64,000 nucleotides of DNA from Puccinellia tenuiflora (GCA_012064385.1 QRDG01000518.1:487055-551054); one strand, 5' to 3'; shown: positions 34,971 to 46,392, numbered from the stretch's first letter. Numbers and translations: made by a program. Notes: generated by a model from the letters alone, not told the origin.

Positions 34971-36299
34971 ATGTCAGAATCCAGATCGTCCAACTCTGGG
35001 GTAGCTGGCAAGGAGGGATCGAGGAGTAAAGCCAGGGCGTCTGAGGATGGATCTGGTGAGGCTGCGGCAAGTTTCAAGGAACCACGGAGTGAAGGTATCA
35101 ACTCTCTTTTCGATCGTCTGGAGATCGACGAAGAAGAATTTGATGATCTGGTTCTTGATGAGAATGAGGTGAACATTGAGGATAGTACACGCTGGCTTGC
35201 TGTTGCCCGTGTGAATTGTGATAAGGGGTTTAGCCATGAAGCTTTCTCTCAACAGATGCGTGCTGCTTGGAATACGGCGAAGAGAGTTTCTATCCGCCCT
35301 GTGGGTAATAAGCGTTTTGTGATCCAATGTTTTTGCCTTGGGGATTGGGAGAAAGTAACTGAACGAGGCCCGTGGTTATTTCGTGAGTGGGCGGTCATTA
35401 TTGCCCCATATGATGGTTTCACGGATCCGGAAGCAATTGAGCTGGAGTTCATGCCAATCTGGATTCAGATTCACAAAATCCCGGAAGCTTATAGAAAGGA
35501 GTCAGTGGTGAGGCAGCTTGTCACCCGCCAAGCTGGTGAGGTGATTTTTGTGGAGATGCATCCTTCGGGTGCGTTCAGGGGAGATTTTGTGCGTGTTAGG
35601 CTGAATCAAGATGTTCGCAAACCTCTCGCACGTTTTCTATCTGTCTCTCTCGGAGGGAAGCGCTCTGTGTTTATGGTTAAGTATGAAAAGCTGGGTATGT
35701 TGTGCTTTGCTTGCGGTTTGATTGGACATGACTATAAAGAATGTGGGACTGGTGTTTATGAAGAGAATGATCTAAAATTTGGGGACTGGATTTATGCTTT
35801 CACTAGGCGTGGCCGTGGCCTTGGGCCAGGACAAGGTGATGTTCGTGGGGGACGGTCAGCGATGCATGGGCGTGGTCGCGGGACAGCTGATGGAGGTGGC
35901 CCGTCTGAAGGGCAAGGCAACATGATTATCACAGTACATATGGGTAGAGGCAAATCGACGGACGAGTTAGACTTCTTGGGGAGGAAAGTGACGAGTGCTG
36001 AGGATGATTTGACTGATACGGCTACAAGTCCGAGTAAACCAATTGACCAACATATGCTGGACTTGGAGAAAAATGCAAAAAAAAGGTTAGCTTTTGATAA
36101 AGTGTCAAGCGCATCAGTAGGAGTCCTTCCTCTCACTAATGCTATGCATGTGGATGGTGAATCGGTGGCACCACCAAGTGACACTGGTGATCAAGTGATG
36201 AAAGATAAGAAAAGGTATAAGCGGGAAGATGGAACCTCTGTTTCAGGACAATCTAATGGATCGGCGGCATCCTTCGAGGATGACCGCCGGGCGCAATGA
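34971..36299 (+). CDS. LINE ORF1: nucleic-acid-binding protein (DUF4283-like plus CCHC zinc knuckle)
   Basis: 442 residues from ATG 34971. Residues about 60-240 form the DUF4283-like region of plant LINE ORF1 proteins, with FCLGDWEKVTERGPWLF, MPIWIQIHKIPEAYR and RGDFVRVRLNQDVRKPL. It is followed by a zinc knuckle (CFACGLIGHDYKEC, about residues 245-258, spacing C-X2-C-X4-H-X4-C). The tail is Gly/Arg-rich (GRGRGLGPGQGDVRGGR) and then polar. It should bind the element RNA and form the ribonucleoprotein with ORF2. The stop codon TGA shares ATGA with the ORF2 start, suggesting reinitiation or coupled translation. Confidence 0.88.
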   Translation: MSESRSSNSGVAGKEGSRSKARASEDGSGEAAASFKEPRSEGINSLFDRLEIDEEEFDDLVLDENEVNIEDSTRWLAVARVNCDKGFSHEAFSQQMRAAWNTAKRVSIRPVGNKRFVIQCFCLGDWEKVTERGPWLFREWAVIIAPYDGFTDPEAIELEFMPIWIQIHKIPEAYRKESVVRQLVTRQAGEVIFVEMHPSGAFRGDFVRVRLNQDVRKPLARFLSVSLGGKRSVFMVKYEKLGMLCFACGLIGHDYKECGTGVYEENDLKFGDWIYAFTRRGRGLGPGQGDVRGGRSAMHGRGRGTADGGGPSEGQGNMIITVHMGRGKSTDELDFLGRKVTSAEDDLTDTATSPSKPIDQHMLDLEKNAKKRLAFDKVSSASVGVLPLTNAMHVDGESVAPPSDTGDQVMKDKKRYKREDGTSVSGQSNGSAASFEDDRRAQ

Positions 36300-39200
36300 A
36301 AATCTCAAGTTGGAACTGCCGAGGATTGGGTAAATCCTCGGCAGTTCGCGCGCTCCTGGTTCTCCTGGAGCGTATGAAACCAGATGTTCTTTTTCTGTCC
36401 GAGACACATCTGAGTAGAGCTAGGGCGGAAAATTTGAAGAGAAGATTGTTGTTTGATCATATGATCATGTCTGAGAGTGATGGAAGAAGTGGTGGCCTGA
36501 TCCTCCTTTGGAGAAACGATCTAAATGTCACTTCTTTCTTGGTTCATAACAATTACTTGGATATCCGTATTGATGAGCACAGTTCTGCGGGATGGCGTAT
36601 TACTGGTCTATATGGAGAACCAAGCGGTGATCGTAAGTACAAAACATGGGAGTACATACGGCAACTTCATGCTATGTTTAATCTCCCATGGGCGATAATA
36701 GGAGATTTTAACGAGATTCTGGATGGTTCTGAGAAGGAAGGAGGAAACCTACGTCCCCAACGCTGTATGCAGGCTTTTAGGGATGCTCTAAATGATTGTA
36801 ATTTAGAGGACTTGGGTTTTGTGGGAGACAAATTTACATGGCGACGTGGAAGGATGAGAGAACGGCTGGACCGAGCTGTTTGTAATCAGGATTGGAATAA
36901 TTTGTTTCCAATGGCTGGGTTAATTCATGAAGACTATTCAAAATCTGATCACAGACCGATTTCTTTAGATACAAAATATTTGGAAGATGCTAGTGCAGCT
37001 AGACCATGCCGTGTTCAACGGTTTGAAGCTTGTTGGTTAATGGAGGAATCTTTCGATCAGGTAGTGGGTTCGGCTTGGCTAAAGGCCCAGCAGGATAACC
37101 CGGGGAATTTTGCAGCCAAGCTAAGAGACGTACATTCAGCCCTGCATGCATGGGATCGAGAGACTTTGAAGCATCCACGTACTCAGTTGGCCGATCTACA
37201 GAAGGAACTAAATAGGGTACTGGATGGACCTTTAACTGATGAAGCTACGGCGCGTCAACAGGAAATCCAGCTTAAAATGGAGAATATTCATGAACAGGAG
37301 GAGATGAGATGGGTTCAGCGTAGTAGAGCGAACTGGATGAAATTTGGTGATCGCAACACCAATTTTTTTCATAATTTTGTTACGGCCAGAAGAAAGAAAA
37401 ATCTTATTAAGAAACTAAAGAATGAGCACGACGTGTGGTTGGAGGGACAAGGAGACCTATCGGAGCATATCTCTAATTATTTCCAAGGGCTGTTCACGGC
37501 AGAGGTTGATCATCCGGATCCTGTGGTGATCAATAAAATTAATCCGTGTGTCACACCTGCTATGAACGAGGTCTTGTGTGCTACTTATTCCAGGGAAGAG
37601 GTAAAGAAGGCACTTTTCAATATTGGTGATCTTAAGGCGCCCGGACCGGATGGGTTACATGCTATTTTTTACAAGAAATATTGGGCTTTATTTGGGGAGG
37701 AACTGACGGATGAAGTACTTATAGCAATAAACGCGGGAACCATTCCAGAGGGGTGGAACGAGACCACAATTGTGCTAATCCCGAAAACTGAAAGCCCGGA
37801 GAAGGTAACTCAGTTTAGACCGATCAGTCTTTGTAATGTGATTTATAAAATTATTTCTAAAATTGTTGCAGCTAGACTGAAGACTATTTTGCCGGAGATC
37901 ATCTCTCCAACGCAGAGTGCGTTCGTGCCGGGCCGTCTTATCACGGATAATTTTCTGGTGGCCTATGAATCATATCATGCTATTAAAAAAAAGAAAGAAG
38001 GAAAGTACGGTTTATGTGCAATCAAGCTGGATATGCATAAAGCCTATGACCGGGTCGAATGGAGTTTTCTGGAAAAGGTTTTGGCTAGGCTCGGTTTCAA
38101 TGAGCATTGGATTTCCTTAATTATGAACTGTGTCCGGTCTGTTCGCTATAAAATCAGGATCAACGGACATGATTCTGAGGTTATTACTCCTTCCAGGGGA
38201 TTGCGCCAGGGGGATCCCTTGTCCCCCTATTTATTTCTCTTATGTGCTGAGGGTTTGACAAGTTTGTTAAAACATGAAGAGAATAATGGCAATCTGATTG
38301 GAGTTAAGGTGTGTCATGACGCCCCTGCTATCTCTCATTTATTATTCGCTGATGACTCTTTAATTTTGATGAGAGCAGATATATCCAACGCCTCGACGTT
38401 GAGGAGAGTTTTGCAGGATTTTTGTCTTTCTTCGGGGCAGTTAGTGAGTGTTGAAAAATCGAGCATCTTTTTCAGTCCTTGCACAGCTGTCGAAGTTAGA
38501 GGGGAAATTTGTACAAAGCTCAATATTCTTACAGAGGCTATAACTGATAAGTATTTGGGGCTGCCACCTTTAGTGGGAGTAGACCGGACTGATTGTTTCA
38601 TGCACCTGATTGACAGAATTTGTTCAAGATTAAATGGATATAAAGAGAAGCTTTTGTCTTATGGTGGGAAGGAGGTGTTACTAAAGGCTGTTGCGCAAGC
38701 CCTGCCTGCGTATGCTATGTCAGTATTCAAGCTCCCTAAACTAGTCGTTAAAGGGCTCACAGATGCTATGACCCGGTACTGGTGGGGAGATGATGATGAT
38801 CAGAAACATATGCACTGGTTTGCGTGGTGGAAAATGTGTATCCCGAAGAAGAAAGGCGGTATGGGGTTTCGTGATCTCCATTGTTTTAACCTCGCAATGT
38901 TAGCAAAACAGGTATGGAGACTTCTTTGTGAACCTGAATCCTTATGTGCTCGAGTGCTACGTGCGAAATATTTTCCTTCAGGTGATCTCCTTAATGCTGA
39001 ATTAAAGAAAGGGTCATCATACACGTGGCAGAGCATTTGGGCAGGTATTCAATCTTTTAAGAAAGGTTATATATGGAGAGTGGGTAATGGGGAGGATATT
39101 AATATTTGGGAAGATCCTTGGATCCCCTCAAGCCCATCAAGAAAGTTGATTTCAAGCCGAGGAAATATTGTTATTACTAGAGTCTCTGATCTGATTGACC

Positions 39201-40417
39201 CTGTCACGCGAGCTTGGGATGAGCCTTTGTTACGTTCTTTATTTCTCTCAATTGATGTTCAGCGTATTCTGAAGATTCCTCTAGCGATTGGTATGATGGA
39301 AGATTTTGTTTCTTGGAATTACACAAAAACAGGTAGTTTTACTGTCCGATCGGCATATTATACAGAGTGGGATCACCAGCATGGAAGGAAACTTCTCCGA
39401 ACAAATGGGCAAGGAACAGCTGAAATAAATCCAGTTTGGTCAAACGTTTGGTCCATGAAGGTATCGGCAAAGGTGAAATTTTTTTCCTGGCGTTTCTTAC
39501 ATGAAGCGATTCCTTGCAAGTGCACCCTGGCAAATCGGCACATAATAACCAGCAGCCTCTGTCCAGTGTGTAGTATCTACTGTGAAGATACGCTCCATGC
39601 TTTCTTCCAATGTCCTAGGGTGCAGGAGATTTGGGAAAACCTTGGGCTGAACGAGATGATCAACGAGAAGTTGACAGTGGACCGATCAGGTTCAGCGGTG
39701 TTTGAGGCCCTGCTTCGACAACCGAATACTTGTGCGCCTAGGCTACTTGATACAGGGCTGAGAGAAACCATCGCAACAGCCTGCTGGTACATTTGGTGGC
39801 AAAGAAGACGAATATCACATGAGGAGAGAGTAGAAACACCAACAAGATCTGCACATGCAATATCAGCCGTGGCGATGAATTATTTCCGTTCTTGCAAAAA
39901 GAATTCAGGGATCCGTCGAGAAGGGTGGGAGAAACCGAAGGAGGGTTATACTAAACTTAACATTGATGCGGCTTTTGATGCAGATTCTTATACTGGAGCG
40001 ACGGGTGCCGTCATTCGTGATGATAGGGGTATGTTCATTGCTGGTAGTAACTGTGGCATTCCGTCTGTCGAAGATGCAGCTATGGCCGAAGCCCGAGCCC
40101 TCCGTGATGGCCTTATCCTGGCGGGACAGGTTGGCTGTACCAAGTTAATCATCAATAGTGACTGTATGGATGTCATTACAACCATGCAAGATGGCGGCAA
40201 TTCCATCGGTCCAGCAGCGGCTATTTATGAGGAATGCTCTTTTCTGTCGAGAGGTTTTGCTCATGTTATCTTTTGCCATAGTCCTAGGGAAAGCAATAGA
40301 GTGGCTCATACTCTAGCTTGTAAGGCGGAGGGACCCCAGTCGATTGTTTGGCTGGAGGATCCGCCGGTTTTTATTTTTGAGCTACTCGCGAATGATGTAA
40401 CTATTATGGATGCTTAA
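36296..40417 (+). CDS. LINE ORF2: endonuclease, reverse transcriptase, zf-RVT, RNase H polyprotein
   Basis: 1373 residues. The APE-type endonuclease (1-225) has SSWNCRGLG, LSETH, IGDFNEIL and KSDHRPI. The reverse transcriptase (about 440-720) has LKAPGPDGLHAIFYKKYW, FRPISLCNVIYKIISKI, QSAFVPGRLITDN, AIKLDMHKAYDRVEW, GLRQGDPLSPYLF and the catalytic FADD at about 684-687. A zf-RVT region follows near 1050-1110 (VSAKVKFFSWRFLHEAIPCK, CPVCSIYCEDTLHAFFQC). A C-terminal RNase H starts near 1220 (LNIDAAFDADSYTGATGAVI, AEARALRDGL, INSDCMDVI). All catalytic landmarks I can read are kept. It performs target-primed reverse transcription at a nicked genomic site. Confidence 0.93.
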   Translation: MKISSWNCRGLGKSSAVRALLVLLERMKPDVLFLSETHLSRARAENLKRRLLFDHMIMSESDGRSGGLILLWRNDLNVTSFLVHNNYLDIRIDEHSSAGWRITGLYGEPSGDRKYKTWEYIRQLHAMFNLPWAIIGDFNEILDGSEKEGGNLRPQRCMQAFRDALNDCNLEDLGFVGDKFTWRRGRMRERLDRAVCNQDWNNLFPMAGLIHEDYSKSDHRPISLDTKYLEDASAARPCRVQRFEACWLMEESFDQVVGSAWLKAQQDNPGNFAAKLRDVHSALHAWDRETLKHPRTQLADLQKELNRVLDGPLTDEATARQQEIQLKMENIHEQEEMRWVQRSRANWMKFGDRNTNFFHNFVTARRKKNLIKKLKNEHDVWLEGQGDLSEHISNYFQGLFTAEVDHPDPVVINKINPCVTPAMNEVLCATYSREEVKKALFNIGDLKAPGPDGLHAIFYKKYWALFGEELTDEVLIAINAGTIPEGWNETTIVLIPKTESPEKVTQFRPISLCNVIYKIISKIVAARLKTILPEIISPTQSAFVPGRLITDNFLVAYESYHAIKKKKEGKYGLCAIKLDMHKAYDRVEWSFLEKVLARLGFNEHWISLIMNCVRSVRYKIRINGHDSEVITPSRGLRQGDPLSPYLFLLCAEGLTSLLKHEENNGNLIGVKVCHDAPAISHLLFADDSLILMRADISNASTLRRVLQDFCLSSGQLVSVEKSSIFFSPCTAVEVRGEICTKLNILTEAITDKYLGLPPLVGVDRTDCFMHLIDRICSRLNGYKEKLLSYGGKEVLLKAVAQALPAYAMSVFKLPKLVVKGLTDAMTRYWWGDDDDQKHMHWFAWWKMCIPKKKGGMGFRDLHCFNLAMLAKQVWRLLCEPESLCARVLRAKYFPSGDLLNAELKKGSSYTWQSIWAGIQSFKKGYIWRVGNGEDINIWEDPWIPSSPSRKLISSRGNIVITRVSDLIDPVTRAWDEPLLRSLFLSIDVQRILKIPLAIGMMEDFVSWNYTKTGSFTVRSAYYTEWDHQHGRKLLRTNGQGTAEINPVWSNVWSMKVSAKVKFFSWRFLHEAIPCKCTLANRHIITSSLCPVCSIYCEDTLHAFFQCPRVQEIWENLGLNEMINEKLTVDRSGSAVFEALLRQPNTCAPRLLDTGLRETIATACWYIWWQRRRISHEERVETPTRSAHAISAVAMNYFRSCKKNSGIRREGWEKPKEGYTKLNIDAAFDADSYTGATGAVIRDDRGMFIAGSNCGIPSVEDAAMAEARALRDGLILAGQVGCTKLIINSDCMDVITTMQDGGNSIGPAAAIYEECSFLSRGFAHVIFCHSPRESNRVAHTLACKAEGPQSIVWLEDPPVFIFELLANDVTIMDA

Positions 40418-40530
40418 AGCAGCAAGTTTCAGACGCACTCTTTTCCTTACCAGGGTACCGAAGGGGACTGGAAGGTTTTTAATGAGGCGGCTTGCTAGCT
40501 TAATATATTAAATTTCAAAAAAAAAAAAAA

Positions 40531-40543
40531 GATGGAACGGTTT
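40531..40543. repeat. Right target-site duplication of the full-length LINE
   Basis: GATGGAACGGTTT, identical to 34729-34741. Confidence 0.9.
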
Positions 40544-41056
40544 TGCCTCGTTTCATAAGACGATGAGAACTATCTCAGCGGGAAAAAAAAAAGAGACGAA
40601 ATGCTTACAACAGAGCCACCATGCATTGCTTGCCCAGGCATTTCGATTGCAAACCATCATGCATATATCTTGCTAACAGAGCCACGACACGCCCGACTAG
40701 TTTGTTTTCAGCTTCTTATGTTCCAGAAGAGATGTATAGAATACATATGTTGATTTCGAAGAGTACAAAAAGAGGACAAAAAGACTACTGTTTTCTCGCT
40801 CTTAAAAAAGACTACTGTTTTCTTGCAGCCGGTGAAACATGCCAACAGACCATGAGTATTAAAGATGAAATACTTGTCAGACGATCGCTCTCTTACAACA
40901 GAGTCTGAATTGTTCCAATGCTAAGCATCATTCCACAGAAACCACCAGACACACGTAGCAGTTACAAATAGTTTTGCAAGATTTGGGAGGTTAATCCTCA
41001 GTACACAGTTTTTCATCATTGAATTCCAGTTCCGACGAAATCTTGAGACGCGGCAT

Positions 41057-43324
41057 TCACATCTTTGAGGTGCTCTAGTTCTAGTCAGAGTTTAGTCTCG
41101 ACTCCTAAACAACATTGCCACGAAAATAAGATAACCAACACTCATGTTTCCCAACTGCAGAGAAGAAACAGATCCTACTGAAGACGCTGATGACTTGTGA
41201 AGCATCCAGCAGCCTGATCATCAGGGTAGCACTAGCAGCACATGCCAACGGATTGAAATGTTAGTACAGCTTACAACCCTCCCAGAAAAATGCAAATATG
41301 ACTGTCCGTCACATCACGAGCAAACAATGGCAGTCTTTTCTGAGCATGGCAAGCATTTGCAATTGGATTTAGAACATGATAGGAAGGTATGCTACACAGC
41401 TATCAAACAACGGGTGAGCATCTCTTTGCGGGGAGCTACTGATGGTCCACTGCGATTTCAGAACTTTATATCTACCTGGGCTCACATTGCACAGACGGTG
41501 TAACAATCTGTTACTCTTCTCTTTAGCAGAAACCTGACATTACCACATTTGATGCCTCTAACTACAAACCCAATGTTATTTACAGTATTTCTAGTGCTTC
41601 TGTTGTTGACATTTAAGTTTCCCACAACCAGCAACTATATCAATGGAGTACATCAGTATTTTTATCCTAGTAGTAAAAAACACAAATTGGTGTGTGACCA
41701 TCAATTTTATTATAATATTGAACAACACATAGTGAAACAGCAACAAAAAGAGATGCATACATATGCATAAATGTCTCAACTTAATCATTACAACATTATC
41801 ATAATAATATGAGAAAAATCTTTTTTAAACATCAAACCCTAAACTCCCAATCCAATGCAAATTTAAGGTTAAAAAAGACTTAACCCTAATAATATGTTGG
41901 TGTATTTAAAAGCAAATATTTAAAATTCTGATGGAAAGGAGGGACACCGACTATTCACTTTATCGCGTAACTTTTGCAACACATGATTGCTTAACAGAGG
42001 AGCTAGTATGTAGTAAAATCTAACTTATGGGATTACACTATTTAGGCAGATAATTGCAAGTGTACAGGTAAGATAGATTAAAAAATACACACGTCATAAA
42101 TTTAGAAGGGGGATATCTGCCATATGGCACCGAACACATGTTCAAAATACGATCAACCCATAACACAAGTTTTCCTGCCTTTCAGGCTCAGTTGATCCCA
42201 AAAAAAAACTTTGAGAAACTATTCCATAAAAGTGCAATTTCATATAAAAACCTAGAGAGCAATGCAAACTTAAGAAAAATCAAATATTTCACCAGAGTCC
42301 AAGGAAAAGGAGATTCACCTTTCTGAGAAGGAGTGGCATCCTCAACATTGCTAACAGAGATTTTTAAGTTCCCAGCATCATCTTTGCTAGTTGCACCCGT
42401 CACAAATTCTTCATTTGATGCAGTTTTGGGAACATCAACCAAAGGATCGTTCATCGCTTGAGCTTTGTGTAGCAAGGCCGCGCTAGCACACTCGACAGCA
42501 ACTTCTCCGTGACTTGGTACCCTAGGTGACAACAAACACGTAAATTAACAGTCTATCATTTTTTTTTGCAGAGCATATATCAATGTTAGAGTAACAACAT
42601 ACGGCCATGAAAGATTGAAAGGTACTGCAATCTAAGATGGAGCAGCACAGCTACAGTTATTCCATCAACCACTTTGATGACGCAAGGTACTAATTATGCT
42701 CTGTCGAGTTCCTTTTCTAATAACTAGCTAGTGTTTGCACGGATTATAAAGTACAATTATGAAGTATCAGATGCACATTGATGAGACATTTGTCACTAGC
42801 CAATACAAGAGAGGCATGCCAGTTTCTCAAATAGGATAACACCTATGATTCCAGTAAGTGCACGCTGATTCGGTGCTCACTGCAAGCAACACACACATCA
42901 TAACAAAAGGATCACAGGTCCTAACTCCCAAGTATTTCTATGGAGTGACACCAAGGCTAACTAAACTCGCCGAGTGCACGGAACACCAACACACATAGGC
43001 GTTGTCACTGCTGAACACAATTTACCTAACTCCCAAGTATTTCAATGGAGTAACAACAAAGGCTAATTAGGCTTGATAAATCCCTGAAACACCAACACAA
43101 ACTGTTACGCTTGACACCGAACACAAGAAACCTAAACACATAGAGATCATCTCCCAAACTACAAAACTCAAAAGACTCGAAGCAACTAATTAAGGACACA
43201 TGAAAACAACAACTTTACCCAAAAGAGCATTGAACATATTCAAAGTTTTTTTTCCACAATCCATCTGTGCGCACACCTTGGCACCGTTGGGAGTAGGGGA
43301 GCCAGTTGGGAGGAGAACCCTAAC
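41057..43324 (-). pseudogene. NASP/ZMAT2-derived 3' part of chimeric copy D
   Basis: Exon 2 begins after CACCTAG at 42521 on the minus strand and reads VPSHGEVAVECASAALLHKA, VDVPKTASNEEFVTGATSKD and SNVEDATPSQKG, a NASP segment that is better preserved than in copy C and has no frameshift down to about 42335. The rest is intron-like. The far end (41080-41057) retains CACCTCAAAGATGTGA, the decayed ZMAT2-like terminus, and the match to copy C continues to about 40880. The middle NASP TPRs are absent. Confidence 0.55.
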
Positions 43325-44674
43325 CTTGTCCTGAGGGTGTGGCTGAAGCCAGCAGCAAAGACAAAGTCCTCCACCGTAATAGCACTGGACCCTTTATCGA
43401 AGAGCTGCTGCGGCTGTTCTACTGCTTTCTTGTCCTGTCTCCCCTCCTCACCACATGGCTCCTCCCACGACGAAGGATCCTGATGCTCGCCTCGGGGCAC
43501 AGGAGTGTAGAATCTGACAACTGGAACCAAATTACCGAAGCCACGCCTATCGCACACCTTCCTTGCCTTCTCCGATTGCAGCTCGACCGCGAAGATGCCA
43601 GCGACCGTGTTAAGGAAAATGGTATTTGTTCCCTCGGCAAATCCCACCACTTCCACTCCACTATCTGCATCCAGGAGAGCACCAACTGGGAGCAAACTGA
43701 CCAGGTTGATGACCCGGCTGAGCACCCAATGTGCATCAGTGCCACCACTCGCCTCCCTTGTCCACAGTTTGAGATTCGGATCCGAGTATTCGGCAACTCC
43801 CAGGCGGCCAACGTGCTCCGTGAGGATGACGTTAAATGTCCCCTCGTAGCCTGGCCTGCAGCCCGGTGGTCGGAGCAGCACGGAAAAGCTGTGTGTTGCC
43901 AAGTCATACTGCAGGATCACCTCATTGTCAGACATGAAATAGAGCAGAGACCTCCCAACAAGGACGCTGGAAGAGCATGGAAATTCTACGGAGAACTTGC
44001 TCTGCATCGACAGATGCGACCACGTGCCGGTCTCGGACGAGAAGACGAATGCCCATATCTGAAACGACTCCACTTCGTCGTATGTGTCGACCAAGCACAA
44101 GTTAGTGAAGACGAAGACAAGGCGGAAGGGAACCCCGTGGCCGTGGCAGCCGAGGTGGTCGCGGCCATCCGCTGCGCAGAACACGGCGGCGCCCGGGTAC
44201 ATCTCCTTGCTAAACATTAGGCTCCTGAGCTTCCTGACGCTCTGGAACAGCGGGGGCACCGGCACGCGCCGCTGGGCGCCCGTGATTGGCTCCCACACAA
44301 GGAGCTCCCGAGCACCCTGCAGGTCCTTGAGAGGAAGAGGACGCGGCCGTGGCGGCAGTCGAGGGCCTGCCAGGCTTGGCAGTCCGGGGCGGCGAGGGAG
44401 AAGGACGAGGCGGTGGTGGGGATGAATCGGGGATGCGTTCCCGGACCCAGTTGTGGAGGAAGCCGAGCACGGGGGGCGTCCGATGGAACTCGTGGAGGCG
44501 GCGGCGGAAGGCGGGGCTGGAGATGGCGCGGCCCCAGTCCGTGCTGATGAGGGAGGCGCGTAGGTGCCACGCTGGTTCGTCTGGAGGAAGGCGGAGGAGG
44601 ATCTCTTCGACGAGCTCGTCTGGGAGCGCCGGCGGCGAGTCCGAGTCGCGGCGGCGTGGCGGCGCTCCTGCCAT
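43325..44674 (-). pseudogene. F-box plus NASP-tail exon of copy D, two frameshifts
   Basis: The exon starts MAGAPPRRRDSD with an F-box (PALPDELVEEILLRLPPDEP) and ends at donor AAG/GTTAGG (43325). Compared with copy C, one base is lost near 44440 (after LHNWVRERI) and there is a net gain of 2 bases near 44325. The middle piece (RFIPTTASSFSLAAPD, ALDCRHGRVLFL) and the last piece (from ELLVWEPITGAQRRVPVP) are thus in other frames. The last piece is open to its end and carries LFDKGSSAITVEDFVFAAGF then SHTLRTR from the NASP TPR. An F-box-less protein could start at Met 44298, but I call it a pseudogene. Confidence 0.7.
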
Positions 44675-44850
44675 GGTGCGCAGTGGGTGTGGGCTGGGGA
44701 GGGCGTGGAATGGTTGGGCTCAACCAGCTGCAGGACTGCGGGGACAGGTGGTTGGTTCGAGTCGGACTGATATATGTTCTATTTCCACTTTCTTTTCGTC
44801 TCGGATCCGTCGGAATATCCCTCCAAATACTAAGCTCCTTAGAATTGGTG

Positions 44851-45625
44851 CCCTCTCCTTGCTTCCATATGTCCTCCAATAGAATAGTGACACCACATCA
44901 TGGTGGATCCTACTTAGTTCTCATGTCCTCCAATGAAATAGTGACACCACATCATGGTGGACCTTACTTAATTAGCTCACATGTCCTCCAATGGAATAGT
45001 GACACCACATCACGGTGGACCCTACCTCTCACTTCATATTTATAGTTCTCTATTATTAAAATTGAGTTTGATTTTTTATTGAATATATACATATGTTTTG
45101 TACTTATCTATCAATTTTTTGATGAAAAATAATAAAACTCCTAGCTAAACAAAAAGAAAATTATGGTTGTGAAATACGAAAATAGTTTCATTTCCCCTCA
45201 AATTTAGGTCGACCAAAATACAAGAGATTTTTGTACAAAACTTATAGGGTGTGTACGATACGTACACATCGTTGTATGTTTTACCCTCTCCTTGCTCCCA
45301 CATGTTCCCCAACGGAGTAGTGACACCACCTCACGACGGACTCCATTCAACTCTCACTTTCTATTTATAGTTCATAGCTCTTGAATATTGAAATTGAGTT
45401 AAAAAAATTCCATTGGATATATACGCATGTTTTGTATTTATCTGTCAAATTATCGGTGAAAACCTAATATTCCCAGCTACAAAACAATTGTGGCTGTGAA
45501 AAAGGAAAAATAACCCCATTTCCCTTCAAAATTTCTCCTTTTTATGTAGACCAAAATACAATATATTGTTTTTACAAAGCTTCTAGTGTGCGTACAAACG
45601 TACACGTAGTTGTATGTTTTTCAAA
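44851..45625. repeat. Tandem duplication with nested 54-58 bp triplication
   Basis: A unit beginning CCCTCTCCTTGCTTCCATAT (44851) is repeated from 45284 (CCCTCTCCTTGCTCCCACAT). Both carry an ATATATACATATGTTTTGTA-type block and a GTACGATACGTACAC-type end. Within the first copy, TGTCCTCCAAT...GTGACACCACATCA is present three times (from 44870, 44924 and 44982). It lies just upstream of pseudogene D. Confidence 0.7.
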
Positions 45626-46292
45626 AATTGAAACCTAGCTAGACATGTCGTTCTGATTTTTTTTTATAGAAGGATTTGCGGTGAGTTCGGAGCTACTGGC
45701 ACTATCCGACAACTCTCTCCTTGATCCTTTCTCTGTCGACAGCGTCCACCATAGCGTCGTGCAGCCTGTGTCACGCGACACCATTTTTCTCCCTCCGCTG
45801 CCCTCGAGCCGTATTCTAATGAAACCAGCCGTCCCGTTGCAAATTTTAGCCGTCTCTCAGCACACACCTTTGGCTCCGTCAAGCACGTGGGACTACAGGA
45901 CACCTCCATCCCGAATTTTGCGCCTCAACTCCATTGTCAACTTGCACGTCATGTATGCTCCCCTCTGGTGGCTACCTAAAGCCAGTGAGCTGAAGGACTT
46001 CCTACCTCCCTCACAGTAGTTCCACATGAACACCCATGTCACCTCTCGCATCGGCCACCACTGTCACCGTTGTTGTTAGTGGTGCTCGACTCGGTGGTGG
46101 TGGCAACTACGGTTGAAACCGTGAGCGACAAGTCGATGGTGAATGGAGGTGGAAGGATGAGTTAGATGCCTCGTTGTTGGATGCCACCTAATTACTAATA
46201 AAAATGATGTGGGTATTTATCTCTGCACTTTTTTTCAATGGTATATTTTCTTATCCCTCACTTGTATTCAGAGAACGAGCCAAACGTAAGTA
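45626..46292. other. Spacer, no recognised gene
   Basis: Short open frames (for example 45681-46019 plus) show no known domain. No transposon ends were seen. Confidence 0.3.
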
Positions 46293-46392
46293 AGTGCATG
46301 TTTGTATTTGGTATATGGCTGGATGCATACACTGGAAATGACAGTGCATGTTTGTATTTGGTATATGGCTGGATGGATACACTGGAAATGAC
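46293..46392. repeat. 50 bp perfect-type tandem duplication
   Basis: Copies at 46293-46342 and 46343-46392 both start AGTGCATGTTTGTATTTGG and end ACACTGGAAATGAC, differing at one base (ATGCATAC versus ATGGATAC). Confidence 0.9.

Larger units (their letters stand above)
34742..40530 (+). mobile_element. Full-length non-LTR retrotransposon (LINE), potentially autonomous
   Basis: The element has a short 5' leader (34742-34970), two open ORFs that overlap by ATGA at 36296-36299, and a roughly 120 bp 3' UTR ending in a run of about 14 A (40517-40530). It is bounded by a 13 bp target-site duplication. Neither ORF has a stop or frameshift. This is the best-preserved mobile element in the window and is likely a young insertion. 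Confidence 0.92.
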
